Origin: an uncultured Lachnospiraceae bacterium
GTDB taxonomy: Bacteria; Bacillota; Clostridia; Lachnospirales; Lachnospiraceae
DNA: 64,000 nt
Assembly: GCA_948688495.1 (NCBI GenBank)
Contig: CAPQSW010000002.1
Coordinates: 1-64,000, forward strand
Direction: 5' to 3'
Made by a program: the position numbers and the translations under genes. Positions 53,754-63,497 of the stretch are shown one piece after another. The notes beneath the pieces are model-generated. The model was not told where the DNA came from. It ran no database searches and worked only from the letters and a program-made list of their open reading frames with translations. Each line of letters starts with the position of its first letter. Position 1 is the stretch's first letter.

Positions 53754-54914
53754 ATGAAGAAAATAATTATATTTGAATCCGCGACGGATTCGCTGCGAAC
53801 GTTTGCCAGACAGATGGCGGAAGGCTTTCGGGAGATAGGTTTTCAGGTTCTGATGGCAGATATGCAGGATGAAGGGAAGACAAGGGAGGCAGTTTATGCA
53901 TTTGCCGGGCAGGGGGATGTGGCGGCGTTGTTTTTTAACCATGCCGGCCTGAATCTGCTGACAGAAAATAAGACAAGCATTTGGAATGATCTTGATGTGG
54001 ATTGTTATGATTATATTGTAGACCATCCCATGTACTATCATGCGGCGATTATTTTTCCTGTCCGCAGACTGACGTTTCTGTGCGTGGACGAGTATCACCA
54101 GCAATTTATTGCGCGCTTTTATCCAGGAAAAGTGCGAAGCTATTTCCTGCCGCTGGCGGGTATCCGCTGCCAGGAGCCGGTGATACCTTTTGAGGAACGC
54201 TCGATGGATATTTTGTTTACTGGGGCATATCTGATTGATAATAATATTGAATACCATATCCGGGGGCTGGGTGAGGGGTTGAAGCAGCTCTGGCTGGAAT
54301 GTTATGAGCTTTTGTGCAGCCAGACGCATCTGACCCTGGAGCAAGGGTTGGAACACTGTCTCAGGAAGAAGGGGTTAACGCTGCCGGAGGAGGACTTGCG
54401 GGATACGGTACGTCTGTTTCAGGATATGGACGGTATGTTAAGAAGCCGTGCCCGTGCCGAGGTAGTAAGAACATTGGCCAATGCGGGGATTAAAGTTCAT
54501 ATTTATGGAGAGGGATGGCAATTCCTTGACTGTAAACAGGAGAATCTGGTTTTGCATGCACGCATTCCCTTCGATGAGACAATCCCGCTGATTGCGGATG
54601 CAAAAGTTACATTGAATGTAATGCCCTGGTTTAAGTCCGGCGTTCACGACCGGGTATACACAGCTATGCTGAATCAGAGCGTGTGCCTGACAGATAGCAG
54701 TAGATATGTGGACCAAACGCTTACAGATGGCAGCGAAGCGATTTTTTATTCCCTGGACCATCTGGAGGATCTTCCAGATAAGGTGAAGCATTATTTGGCA
54801 CGGCCGGAGGGCTTACATCAAATTGCCACGAGGGGTTATGAATATGCAAGGGATACGCAGACCTGGCAGTGCCGGGCAAAACAGCTTGCTTTGGAGATCA
54901 TGGCGTCAGACTGA
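53754..54914 (+). CDS. CgeB-like glycosyltransferase, paralogue D
   Basis: A 386-residue GT-B-type glycosyltransferase related to the three minus-strand enzymes: YDYIVDHPMYYHAAI in the N-terminal half, and the donor-side region KVTLNVMPWFKSGVHDRVYT with a C-terminal REL-type tail of helices. The ATG at 53754 is better spaced from GAGG than the one at 53742. It sits between the TagF-like genes and the CDP-sugar genes, so it may add the CDP-derived sugar. Cytoplasmic; substrate unproved. Confidence 0.78.
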   Translation: MKKIIIFESATDSLRTFARQMAEGFREIGFQVLMADMQDEGKTREAVYAFAGQGDVAALFFNHAGLNLLTENKTSIWNDLDVDCYDYIVDHPMYYHAAIIFPVRRLTFLCVDEYHQQFIARFYPGKVRSYFLPLAGIRCQEPVIPFEERSMDILFTGAYLIDNNIEYHIRGLGEGLKQLWLECYELLCSQTHLTLEQGLEHCLRKKGLTLPEEDLRDTVRLFQDMDGMLRSRARAEVVRTLANAGIKVHIYGEGWQFLDCKQENLVLHARIPFDETIPLIADAKVTLNVMPWFKSGVHDRVYTAMLNQSVCLTDSSRYVDQTLTDGSEAIFYSLDHLEDLPDKVKHYLARPEGLHQIATRGYEYARDTQTWQCRAKQLALEIMASD

Positions 54915-54929
54915 TGGAGGTATGGGAAG

Positions 54930-55709
54930 ATGAAAGTAGTTATTCTGGCCGGAGGGCTTGGAACCCGGATTAGTGAGGAGAGCCATTTGAAGCCTAAGCC
55001 GATGTTGGAAATTGGGGACAAGCCAATCCTCTGGCATATTATGAAAGGATATTCCCACTATGGTTATCATGACTTTATCATATGCTGCGGGTATAAGCAG
55101 CATATGATAAAAGAGTGGTTTGCAGATTATTATCTATATAACAGTGATGTGACCTTTGACTTTACAGCGGATAACAAGATGATCGTACATAATAATGTGT
55201 CAGAGCCCTGGCGGGTTACCATTGTAGATACCGGATTAAATACTATGACTGGCGGAAGGGTGAAAAGGGTCCGCAAATATATTGGCGACGAATCCTTTAT
55301 GCTGACCTATGGGGATGGGGTGAGCAATGTCAATATTCCAAAGCTGCTGGAATTTCACAAAAGCCATGGCAGGATAGCAACAATTACGGCGGCAGATGTG
55401 GGGCAGCGGTTCGGAATTTTAGATATTTCAGAAGATAAAGAGATTACCTCCTTCCGGGAGAAGGCACAGGATGACGGGGGGAAAATCAATGCTGGATTTA
55501 TGGTGTTAAAACCGCAGATATTTGAGTATATAAAAGATGATCATACGGTTTTTGAAAGAGAGCCGTTGGAGATGCTTGCGAGGAATAAACAATTGATGGC
55601 GTATATGTTTGACGGATTCTGGGCGTGCATGGATACGAAGCGTGAAATGGATCTGCTGAACGATTTATGGGCGAAAGGTCAGGCGCCATGGAAAATATGG
55701 AAGGAATGA
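54930..55709 (+). CDS. rfbF: Glucose-1-phosphate cytidylyltransferase
   Basis: A 259-residue enzyme that makes CDP-glucose from CTP and glucose-1-phosphate, the first step of CDP-3,6-dideoxyhexose synthesis. The nucleotide-binding loop GGLGTRISEESHLKPKPMLE and the RfbF hallmarks MKGYSHYGYHDFIICCGYK and WACMDTKREMDLLNDLW are all present at the usual length. RfbH follows after 7 bases and RfbG is at the window end. The product is not used by any known central pathway. Confidence 0.95.
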   Translation: MKVVILAGGLGTRISEESHLKPKPMLEIGDKPILWHIMKGYSHYGYHDFIICCGYKQHMIKEWFADYYLYNSDVTFDFTADNKMIVHNNVSEPWRVTIVDTGLNTMTGGRVKRVRKYIGDESFMLTYGDGVSNVNIPKLLEFHKSHGRIATITAADVGQRFGILDISEDKEITSFREKAQDDGGKINAGFMVLKPQIFEYIKDDHTVFEREPLEMLARNKQLMAYMFDGFWACMDTKREMDLLNDLWAKGQAPWKIWKE

Positions 55710-55716
55710 GGCAGGA

Positions 55717-57054
55717 ATGTTTGAGCAAATGACAGAGGCACAGGCCAGGAAAGAAATCTTAAATATGGTATCTGAGTATTGTGATAAGTATCACAACCAT
55801 ACAGACTACCAAAAGGGGGACAGGATACCGTACGCCTCCCGCGTATATGATGGGGAAGAAATGTGCAATCTTGTAGATTCCGCCCTGGAATTCTGGCTGA
55901 CAGCCGGAAGGTATACGGCAGAGTTTGAGGAAAAATTTGCCAGGTATCTGGGGGTAAAATTCTGTTCTCTGGTAAACTCTGGCTCATCTGCAAACCTGAT
56001 TGCGTTTATGGCTTTGACTTCTCCTTTGCTGGGAGAACGGCAGGTTATACCGGGAGATGAGATGATTACCGTGGCGGCAGGATTTCCAACAACCGTGGCG
56101 CCGGCAGTCCAGTATGGGGTGATTCCGGTGTTCGTCGATGTTACCATTCCACAGTACAACATTGATGTCACGAGATTGGAGGGTGCGCTCTCAGACAGGA
56201 CAAAAGTGGTTATGATTGCGCATACATTGGGGAATCCTTTTGATTTGGCGGCAGTGAAGTCCTTCTGTGAGAAACATGGATTATGGCTGATTGAGGACAA
56301 TTGCGACGCGCTGGGTTCCAGATACGTTCTGGATGGGAAAGAGTGTTTTACCGGAACCATAGGGGATATAGGGACGTCTTCTTTTTATCCACCGCATCAT
56401 ATGACGATGGGAGAGGGCGGGGCAGTCTATACCAACCATCCGTTGCTGCATAAGTGTATCCGGTCCTTCCGGGACTGGGGACGCGACTGCTGTTGTGCCT
56501 CCGGGCAGGATAATCTGTGCGGCCATCGCTTTGACGGACAATATGGAGAGCTGCCGCCAGGATACGACCACAAATATGTTTATTCCCACTTTGGCTATAA
56601 CCTGAAGGCGACAGATATGCAGGCGGCGATTGGCTGCGCTCAGATTGAGAAATTTCCGGGCTTTGTGGAAAAGAGGATACATAATTTTGAGCGGTTAAGG
56701 AGGGGACTGGCGGGATGTGAAGACAGGCTGATATTGCCGGAGGCGTGTCATAATTCTATTCCGAGCTGGTTTGGCTTCCCACTCACCTGCAAACAGGGGA
56801 CTGCACGCAGCAGCGTAATTTCCTACATAGAAGGACATGGCGTACAGACGCGGATGCTGTTTGCGGGGAACTTGACAAAGCATCCCTGTTTTGACCAGAT
56901 GCGTAAGAAAGGCAGCGGATATCGGATAGCCGGCGATTTGAATAATACGGACAGGATTATGAATGATACATTCTGGGTGGGCGTATATCCAGGAATGACA
57001 GATGAGATGATTGATGATATGATAGAAATAATCATAAATGCCGTTAGAGGGTAA
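55717..57054 (+). CDS. rfbH: CDP-4-keto-6-deoxyglucose-3-dehydrase
   Basis: A 445-residue PMP- and iron-sulfur-dependent dehydrase (E1) of 3,6-dideoxyhexose synthesis. The usual PLP lysine is replaced by histidine in SFYPPHHMTMGEGGAVYTN (His228), the diagnostic feature, and a Cys cluster (RDWGRDCCCASGQDNLC near residue 255-270) supplies the [2Fe-2S] ligands. E1 needs a reductase partner (E3, RfbI/AscD), which is not in the window. The gene lies directly after rfbF. Confidence 0.94.
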   Translation: MFEQMTEAQARKEILNMVSEYCDKYHNHTDYQKGDRIPYASRVYDGEEMCNLVDSALEFWLTAGRYTAEFEEKFARYLGVKFCSLVNSGSSANLIAFMALTSPLLGERQVIPGDEMITVAAGFPTTVAPAVQYGVIPVFVDVTIPQYNIDVTRLEGALSDRTKVVMIAHTLGNPFDLAAVKSFCEKHGLWLIEDNCDALGSRYVLDGKECFTGTIGDIGTSSFYPPHHMTMGEGGAVYTNHPLLHKCIRSFRDWGRDCCCASGQDNLCGHRFDGQYGELPPGYDHKYVYSHFGYNLKATDMQAAIGCAQIEKFPGFVEKRIHNFERLRRGLAGCEDRLILPEACHNSIPSWFGFPLTCKQGTARSSVISYIEGHGVQTRMLFAGNLTKHPCFDQMRKKGSGYRIAGDLNNTDRIMNDTFWVGVYPGMTDEMIDDMIEIIINAVRG

Positions 57055-57060
57055 CGACTG

Positions 57061-58272
57061 ATGAGAAAGGACAATGGGGTTGTGAAGCATATGGAGAGAG
57101 AAACGTACCGGTTATCAGAAGCCGCGGAAAGGATTGACGGGCAGCCTATGTTCAAGATTCTCTCCCGGATCAAGGAGCTTGAGAGGGAGGGGAGGCATAT
57201 CGTTCATTTTGAGATCGGGGACCCGGATTTTAACACGCCGGAGAATATTGTCGAAGCCGGCAAACGGGCGCTTGACGAGGGGTATACGCATTATTCTGAT
57301 TCTATGGGAGATTATGACTTCAGGCGTTTAATCTGTGACAATAACTTTAAATCCCGTGGATTTGTGCCGGACATAGATCAGGTGCTTGTTCTGCCAGGTG
57401 CAAATATGATGATTTATTATGCGGTCAGGTGCCTGGTAAATCCAGGGGATGAGGTAATCGTGCAAAATCCATGTTTCCCGACATATTTATCGGTGTTTAA
57501 CTTCTGCGGGGTGAAACCAGTGTTTGTCCCGCTGCGAGAAGAATATGGATTTGCACTGCGGCTCGAGGATTTAAAGAGAAGCGTGACGGAAAAGACAAGG
57601 TTAATCATTGTGAACAGTCCGCACAATCCTACGGGTGCGATTATCTCTCCAAAGGAATTGGAAGCGATAGGAAGGTTTGCAATTGAGAATAAAATTTATT
57701 TGTATTGCGATGAAATCTATTCCAGGCTGAATTATGGGGATATTCCCTTTTACAGTCCTTCTGTCCTGGATGAGTGTAAGGAATACACGATTGTTGCAAA
57801 TGGCTTCTCGAAAGCGTTTGCGATGACGGGATGGAGGCTGGGGACTGGAATTGGACCGCGGGATGTAATGGGAAAAATGGGTCTGTTGCTGCAGACGACG
57901 TCATCCTGTGTTCCAAGCTTTATCCAGCGTGCGGGTATGGAGGCTATATCGGGGAGCCAGAATCCGGTCAGATTCATGGTGGATACTTATAAAAAACGCA
58001 GGGATCTGTTGGTGAGAGGGCTTAACAGCATTCCCAAAATTAGCTGTGTGAATCCCGCGGGCGCGTTCTATGTATTTCCCAATATTACACAGACTGGGCT
58101 TGGCAGCAAGGAATTTGCGTTTCGGATTTTGGAGGAAGGCGGAGTAGGACTTTGTGCCGGCAGTGATTTTGGTGATTGCGGGGAAGGCTTTGTGAGGCTG
58201 TGTTATGCAAATTCTGAGGAGGACATCACAGAAGGAATAAGGCGTATCCGCCAGTTTGTTGATCGCTTATAA
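57061..58272 (+). CDS. Class I/II pyridoxal-phosphate aminotransferase
   Basis: A 403-residue aspartate-aminotransferase-fold enzyme. The PLP lysine is at about 251 (NGFSKAFAMTGWRLG), with VNSPHNPTGA and YLYCDEIYSRL. It has the fold of amino-acid, not sugar, aminotransferases. Its job in this cluster is unclear: it may supply an amino acid or a keto acid for the TPP enzyme downstream. A second in-frame ATG at 57091 is possible. It lies 6 bases after rfbH and 12 bases before the TPP enzyme. Confidence 0.85.
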   Translation: MRKDNGVVKHMERETYRLSEAAERIDGQPMFKILSRIKELEREGRHIVHFEIGDPDFNTPENIVEAGKRALDEGYTHYSDSMGDYDFRRLICDNNFKSRGFVPDIDQVLVLPGANMMIYYAVRCLVNPGDEVIVQNPCFPTYLSVFNFCGVKPVFVPLREEYGFALRLEDLKRSVTEKTRLIIVNSPHNPTGAIISPKELEAIGRFAIENKIYLYCDEIYSRLNYGDIPFYSPSVLDECKEYTIVANGFSKAFAMTGWRLGTGIGPRDVMGKMGLLLQTTSSCVPSFIQRAGMEAISGSQNPVRFMVDTYKKRRDLLVRGLNSIPKISCVNPAGAFYVFPNITQTGLGSKEFAFRILEEGGVGLCAGSDFGDCGEGFVRLCYANSEEDITEGIRRIRQFVDRL

Positions 58273-58284
58273 GGAGGAAAATAG

Positions 58285-60075
58285 ATGCGGGTTTGTGATT
58301 ATATTGCGGATTTTATTTCGAAACAGGGAGTGGAAGATGTGTTTATGGTGTCTGGCGGGGGCCTGATGTTTCTGACGGATGGGCTGGCGTGCAACAGGGA
58401 CTTGAATGTTGTGTGCTGCCATCACGAACAGGCTGTGGCGATGGCGGCTGTGGCATATGGCAAGTACCGAGGGATGGGTTGCGCCTATGTGACGACAGGC
58501 TGCGGTGGAACGAATGCGGTTACAGGGGTGTTGAATGCCTGGCAGGACAATACGCCGTGCTTATTTGTGTCCGGACAGTGCAAGCGGAAAGAAACTTTGA
58601 GGAACACAGGTGTTCCGATTCGGCAGATTGGGGTGCAGGAGGCAGATATTGTCAAAATTGTTGAGAGCATCACGAAATATGCGGTCATGGTCAATGACCC
58701 AGGCGAGATCTGCTATCATCTTGAAAAAGCCGTTTATCTGGCGAAGTCCGGCCGTCCAGGACCAGTCTGGATTGACGTCCCGATGGATGTCCAGTCTGCA
58801 CAGGTGGACGAGAAAACGATGCGGCATTTTGACGCGTCTGAGTTATACCAGGAAAAGACCAGGGCGACAGACAAGGAAATACAGGATATTGTAAATGACT
58901 TGAAACAGGCGAAGCGGCCGGTGATCATAGCAGGGGGCGGGATTCGTCTGGCAGGGGCTATCGATGAGTTTGATATATTTGTCCACAAATACCAGATTCC
59001 ATTTGTATGTTCCAGGATGGGGACGGATGTGCTTCCTACGATGGATCCGTTAAATATCGGGCGTATCGGTAATAAGGGTACGCGGGCGGCAAATTTTGCA
59101 CTCCAGAATGCCGATTTTGTCCTTGTATTGGGAAGCAGGCTCAGCGTCAGCTCCACCGGACAGGAATACGGGTATTTCGCCAGGGAAGCCAAGGTGACGG
59201 TTGTCGATATAGATAAATATGAGCATACAAAGAACACCGTGCATATTGAACAGGTTATTATAGCGGATGTAAAGGATGTGCTTTTGAGGCTGCCAATCAG
59301 TGAAACGATGGATTTTGGCGGGTGGGCACAGAGGTGCCTTGCCTGGAGGGAGAACTATCCGGTCTGCCTGCCAGAGTACTATGATTTCAAAGAAGGTATC
59401 AATATGTATCTCTTTGTGGAGGAGTTATCAAACGTATTAAAAGAAGATTCTGTGGTGATTGGCGATGCAGGCTCGGCAGTCTATGTCCCGGCCCAGGGGA
59501 TTAAGACGACGTCCAGAGCGCAGAGATATATCACCAGCGGAGGGCAGGCTGAGATGGGATTTTCCCTGCCGGCTGCAATTGGCGTATCCATTGCACGGAA
59601 ATCAAAAGAGGTGCTTGCCATTACAGGGGATGGCAGCCTGCAGATGAATATACAGGAGCTTCAGACATTGAAGCATTATAAACTGCCGGTCAAATTGTTT
59701 GTGTGGAATAATGACGGGTACTTGTCAATCCGGGCGACACAGAATAAGTTTTTTGACGGAAGGTTTATTGGAACGGACAGCACAAGCGGGGTATCTTTCC
59801 CCGATTTGGAAAAAATATCAGCGGCTTATGGCCTGCGGTATGTAAGAATTTCAGACATTGCTACAATCCATGAACAGCTTTCTGAGGTGACGTCCTATAC
59901 AGAACCGGTCATATGTGAAGTGATGTGTATCAGGGATCAGCCGGTGATTCCGTCGGTGAGCTCTAAGCAGAACGCGCAGGGGCAGATGGTATCCATGCCG
60001 ATAGAGGATATGGCTCCGTTCCTGGAACGGGAAGAATTTTTATCAAACATGATAGTTAAGCCAATCGAAATATAG
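58285..60075 (+). CDS. Acetolactate-synthase-like TPP enzyme, possible YerE-type sugar-branching enzyme
   Basis: A 596-residue thiamine-diphosphate enzyme. The N-terminal PYR domain has the catalytic glutamate at 48 (HHEQA), the central domain spans about 195-330, and the PP domain has the TPP motif GDG (448-450) ending NN (475-476). It resembles the acetolactate synthase family but sits among CDP-sugar genes. YerE, of that family, joins a two-carbon unit from pyruvate to CDP-3,6-dideoxy-4-keto-glucose to make yersiniose A. Here the precursor genes rfbF, rfbH and rfbG are adjacent. YerE identity is inferred from context only. Confidence 0.72.
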   Translation: MRVCDYIADFISKQGVEDVFMVSGGGLMFLTDGLACNRDLNVVCCHHEQAVAMAAVAYGKYRGMGCAYVTTGCGGTNAVTGVLNAWQDNTPCLFVSGQCKRKETLRNTGVPIRQIGVQEADIVKIVESITKYAVMVNDPGEICYHLEKAVYLAKSGRPGPVWIDVPMDVQSAQVDEKTMRHFDASELYQEKTRATDKEIQDIVNDLKQAKRPVIIAGGGIRLAGAIDEFDIFVHKYQIPFVCSRMGTDVLPTMDPLNIGRIGNKGTRAANFALQNADFVLVLGSRLSVSSTGQEYGYFAREAKVTVVDIDKYEHTKNTVHIEQVIIADVKDVLLRLPISETMDFGGWAQRCLAWRENYPVCLPEYYDFKEGINMYLFVEELSNVLKEDSVVIGDAGSAVYVPAQGIKTTSRAQRYITSGGQAEMGFSLPAAIGVSIARKSKEVLAITGDGSLQMNIQELQTLKHYKLPVKLFVWNNDGYLSIRATQNKFFDGRFIGTDSTSGVSFPDLEKISAAYGLRYVRISDIATIHEQLSEVTSYTEPVICEVMCIRDQPVIPSVSSKQNAQGQMVSMPIEDMAPFLEREEFLSNMIVKPIEI

Positions 60076-60085
60076 AGGTATTTGA

Positions 60086-61465
60086 ATGGAGAGCAGAGAA
60101 GAAGGAACGGGAATTGCCTATTGTATTCCCACCTATAATCATCCGGAAGTAATCGACGACATATTGAGTAAGAGCAAAGAGCTATACCAGAAATATCATA
60201 TGGATGTATATATTTATGATTCCAGTGCAGACAACCGGACACAGGATGTTGTAACGGCCTATATAGTGCATGGTTTTGACAATCTTTATTATATTAAGGT
60301 GGATGAATCGGTTGGTATTGATGATAAGATGCTGATGATCTTTTCGGGATATGGGCAGAAGAAAGAATATAAATACATATGGCCGGTGAAAGACAGAGTG
60401 TATGTAGAGGAGTGTACATTAAAATGTGTGACAGAGAATATAGAGAATGGATATGACGCTATTTTCCTGATAGCTTCCCTGCATCCAACCGTTACGGAAA
60501 GCTGCCGGTATGTGCCGGAAGTGTATGATGATCCGGCTGAGTTATATGGGGCATGGGGCTGGCTTGCCACATCCATGAATGTGACGGTGTTCCGTGTACA
60601 GACAATGCTTGCAGATGTTGACTGGAAAGAGTTTAAGGAGCAGTATTTTTTTAATGGAGAAAGTTACTTTGACCAATTTGTTGTGTTGTTCCACAGCCTT
60701 GCACAGAGGCAGAAATGTTCAGTCAGAATCATTCCACCAAAAAAGGCAAAGTTTTATACCTCATCTCTGGGAAAATCTTCCTGGACGGCACGGACCTTCC
60801 ATGTCTGGGCCAATCTTTGGTTGAAAGCCAACGATGCCCTGCCTTCCTGTTACGACAGATATAAAAGCAGAACGATAAAACATGCGGCATCCCTGCCCTG
60901 GATTTTAGGCTCTTATGACCAACTGATTAAGTTAAGGGAGGATGGGATTTTGTCTAAGGAGGTTTTTGCAAAGATATATCCCCAGTGGGAGGCCGTATCG
61001 GATATTCCAGTGGAGGAAGTAGTGTTAATTGTATGCAGACAGTATCAGGAAGTGCATAATATTATCAATTCCAGGGTTAACAGGCTGTTCGAGTCAGGGG
61101 ATTATGTGAATGCCAGCCTTCTGTATAGAATGAACCGTTGGATAATCAGGAATTTTGGAGGCAACAAAGAATATATGCTGCTGGGGGATTTTTTGGAGAT
61201 TTATCATGAGGAGTTGACTGGTGGTGTAAAAAAAGGAATTTTTTGCGGAATATCAGGGTATGAGGATGTAGAGCGGAAGTATTTGATGTTAAAAGATTTG
61301 CTGCATAAGATGGAGTGTGGCAGCGCGAAGGAGAGCTTTAAGGAAGTGAGAGGATATATCCAGGAGAACTTTATATCTTCCCAGTTTATCAATCGTGTGA
61401 TAAATAACACCTGTACGGATAAAGAAAGGGTGCTGTGCATATTACTGAAGGCGCTGCAGGGATAA
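60086..61465 (+). CDS. Family 2-type glycosyltransferase
   Basis: A 459-residue GT-A-type transferase. The N-terminal part (1-220) begins AYCIPTYNHPEVIDDILSKS and has VYIYDSSADN and KYIWPVKDRVYV, where the DxD position reads KDR. The C-terminal half is helical and unassigned. Cytoplasmic. It lies 10 bases after the TPP enzyme, so it probably transfers the sugar made by the neighbours, but donor and acceptor are unknown. Confidence 0.75.
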   Translation: MESREEGTGIAYCIPTYNHPEVIDDILSKSKELYQKYHMDVYIYDSSADNRTQDVVTAYIVHGFDNLYYIKVDESVGIDDKMLMIFSGYGQKKEYKYIWPVKDRVYVEECTLKCVTENIENGYDAIFLIASLHPTVTESCRYVPEVYDDPAELYGAWGWLATSMNVTVFRVQTMLADVDWKEFKEQYFFNGESYFDQFVVLFHSLAQRQKCSVRIIPPKKAKFYTSSLGKSSWTARTFHVWANLWLKANDALPSCYDRYKSRTIKHAASLPWILGSYDQLIKLREDGILSKEVFAKIYPQWEAVSDIPVEEVVLIVCRQYQEVHNIINSRVNRLFESGDYVNASLLYRMNRWIIRNFGGNKEYMLLGDFLEIYHEELTGGVKKGIFCGISGYEDVERKYLMLKDLLHKMECGSAKESFKEVRGYIQENFISSQFINRVINNTCTDKERVLCILLKALQG

Positions 61466-61482
61466 CAAAGGAGAGGAAACGG

Positions 61483-62406
61483 ATGATTAGATTAAAGGAA
61501 AGTTACCAGAAGGGAAATATTGCTAAGGCAGAATACATCTCAAAAATGTACCAATATCATGATAATCTGTACCAGTATGCCGGTTTTTTGCCGGAAACAA
61601 ACGTTAAGAGGATTGTGATTGAGGATAACCAGGTTTACATGGAGACCAGGGATTTGGGAATAAAGCTGCTGTGTCGGGAACTGGATGAGCGTATTATACC
61701 GATAGAGATGTTGAATTTCAATGATTATGAGAGAGAAGAACTGGATATGATTGACAAAATCCTTACGATATTACAAGCAGAGACTTTTTTTGATATAGGT
61801 GCAAACGTGGGTTATATTTCTATTTTTGTGGGGAAAAAACACAAGGACATATCGGTATATTCTTTTGAGCCGGTAGGGATAACGTATGAAATGCTGGAAA
61901 CAAATGTAAGGAATAACAATATGAAAAATATCAAAACTTACAATGTCGGCTGTTCTAACAAGAAGGGTGAATTTTCTTTTTTCTATTATCCCCAGGGATG
62001 TGGAAATTCTTCGCTGCAGAATTTGTCCGGCAGGGAGGACGTCAGTGAGATTACATGCAGGACGGATTTGCTGGATTCTCTGTATCAAGGTTTGGGGGAA
62101 GAACGCCTGGATTTTATAAAATGTGACGTGGAAGGCGCGGAGTTCATGGTTCTCAAAGGAGGAAAGCATACCATTTCCGAGAAAAAGCCGGTAGTTTTTC
62201 TGGAGCTTTTGCGGAAGTGGTCGAAGGAGTTTTTATATACTCCAAATGACGTCATAAAGTTTATGAAGGAAATTGGCTACGAATGTTATTGTATCAGGAA
62301 TAAAAAGTTATCAAAGATTACAGAGATTACCGAGGAAACCGTGGAGACAAATTTTGTGTTCCTCCATAAAGACAAACACAGCGCATTGGCAAAAGAACTT
62401 GGGTAG
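61483..62406 (+). CDS. FkbM-family SAM methyltransferase
   Basis: A 307-residue methyltransferase. Motif I is FFDIGANVGYIS near residue 98, followed by VYSFEPVGITYEMLETNVRN, and a typical FkbM tail (LDFIKCDVEGAEFMVLKGGK, VFLELL). FkbM enzymes O-methylate sugars. The ATG at 61483 has AAAGGAGAGG before it; the upstream start at 61435 overlaps the preceding gene. It may methylate the CDP-derived sugar or a sugar of the glycan. Confidence 0.85.
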   Translation: MIRLKESYQKGNIAKAEYISKMYQYHDNLYQYAGFLPETNVKRIVIEDNQVYMETRDLGIKLLCRELDERIIPIEMLNFNDYEREELDMIDKILTILQAETFFDIGANVGYISIFVGKKHKDISVYSFEPVGITYEMLETNVRNNNMKNIKTYNVGCSNKKGEFSFFYYPQGCGNSSLQNLSGREDVSEITCRTDLLDSLYQGLGEERLDFIKCDVEGAEFMVLKGGKHTISEKKPVVFLELLRKWSKEFLYTPNDVIKFMKEIGYECYCIRNKKLSKITEITEETVETNFVFLHKDKHSALAKELG

Positions 62407-62420
62407 CAGGAGAAAATATC

Positions 62421-63497
62421 GTGGATGAGGTCATAAGGTCAGATTTAGAAAATATTACGAAGGATTCCATTATAGAGGATATAATGGATGGAACGGTATT
62501 GATTACCGGAGCAGGCGGGATGATCGGCTCTTATCTGGTCCATTTTTATATGTATCTGGCGCGAGAGAAGCAAAGGGCAATGAAAGTACTGGCGTTGGTG
62601 CGAAGGGGAAAAGAAGCAGAGAAAATTTTTGGAGAATATTTGGAGGATAGCAGGTTCCAACTGATAGAGCAGGATGTGTGCGAAGAACTGAATGTGAATG
62701 TGCCGGTAGACTGCATCATTCACGCCGCGAGCCTTGCAAGTCCAAAGTATTATTTAAAAGACCCGGTAGGGGTTTTAAAGCCTAATACAGTAGGTACTTA
62801 TCAATTACTGGAATTTGCCAGGAAAAACCGGGTGAAAAATGTATTGTTTATTAGCAGCGGCGAGGTATACGGGATTCCCCGCAATACTCCATCCGCAGAA
62901 AATGATTATGGGTATGTGGATCTTGGGGAGGTCAGAAGCTGTTATGCGGAAAGCAAGCGGATGGGAGAAGTTATGTGTGTATCTTACCATGAGCAATACC
63001 AGGTGCCGGTCAGGATTGCAAGGCTGTTTCACACGTACGGTCCTGGAATATCCCTGGATGACGGCAGGATATTTGGCGATATCGCCTCAGGGGTGGTAAA
63101 GGAAAAGAAGCTGTTGCTTAGGAGCGATGGGAGTGCTGTCCGCACATTTTGTTATATTGCCGACGCTGTTCTTGGAATGATGTATGTGCTTTACCGGGGA
63201 AAGGCCGGGGAGAGCTACAATATTGGAAATGGACAAGGGGTATGTTCTATTTTGGATCTGATGACAATGATTTCCGAGGAGTATGGGATTCCATTAAAGA
63301 GGGAGCCGGTAAGGGAGAATTATCTGCCAAGTCCGATAAAAGTAAACCAGCCGTCCCTGGAAAAAGTAGTTTCGCTTGGCTTTTGTCCGTGCTATAGTAT
63401 GAAAGAGGGATTTGCACACATGATATGCTGGGCGAAAGCGCGGTACAGCAAAAACGTGAAGGAGCGTTCAGATAATGTCAGTATTGGAATTTTATAA
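62421..63497 (+). CDS. Extended SDR (NAD-dependent epimerase/dehydratase family)
   Basis: A 358-residue cytoplasmic sugar-nucleotide enzyme. The NAD loop is VLITGAGGMIGSYL, with the Ser/Tyr/Lys triad from ISSGEVYG and YAESK (YxxxK). GTG start with CAGGAG upstream. It could act as the reductase that finishes a branched CDP-sugar, as YerF does, or as an epimerase or decarboxylase. The sequence alone does not decide. It overlaps rfbG by 23 bases. Confidence 0.8.
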   Translation: MDEVIRSDLENITKDSIIEDIMDGTVLITGAGGMIGSYLVHFYMYLAREKQRAMKVLALVRRGKEAEKIFGEYLEDSRFQLIEQDVCEELNVNVPVDCIIHAASLASPKYYLKDPVGVLKPNTVGTYQLLEFARKNRVKNVLFISSGEVYGIPRNTPSAENDYGYVDLGEVRSCYAESKRMGEVMCVSYHEQYQVPVRIARLFHTYGPGISLDDGRIFGDIASGVVKEKKLLLRSDGSAVRTFCYIADAVLGMMYVLYRGKAGESYNIGNGQGVCSILDLMTMISEEYGIPLKREPVRENYLPSPIKVNQPSLEKVVSLGFCPCYSMKEGFAHMICWAKARYSKNVKERSDNVSIGIL

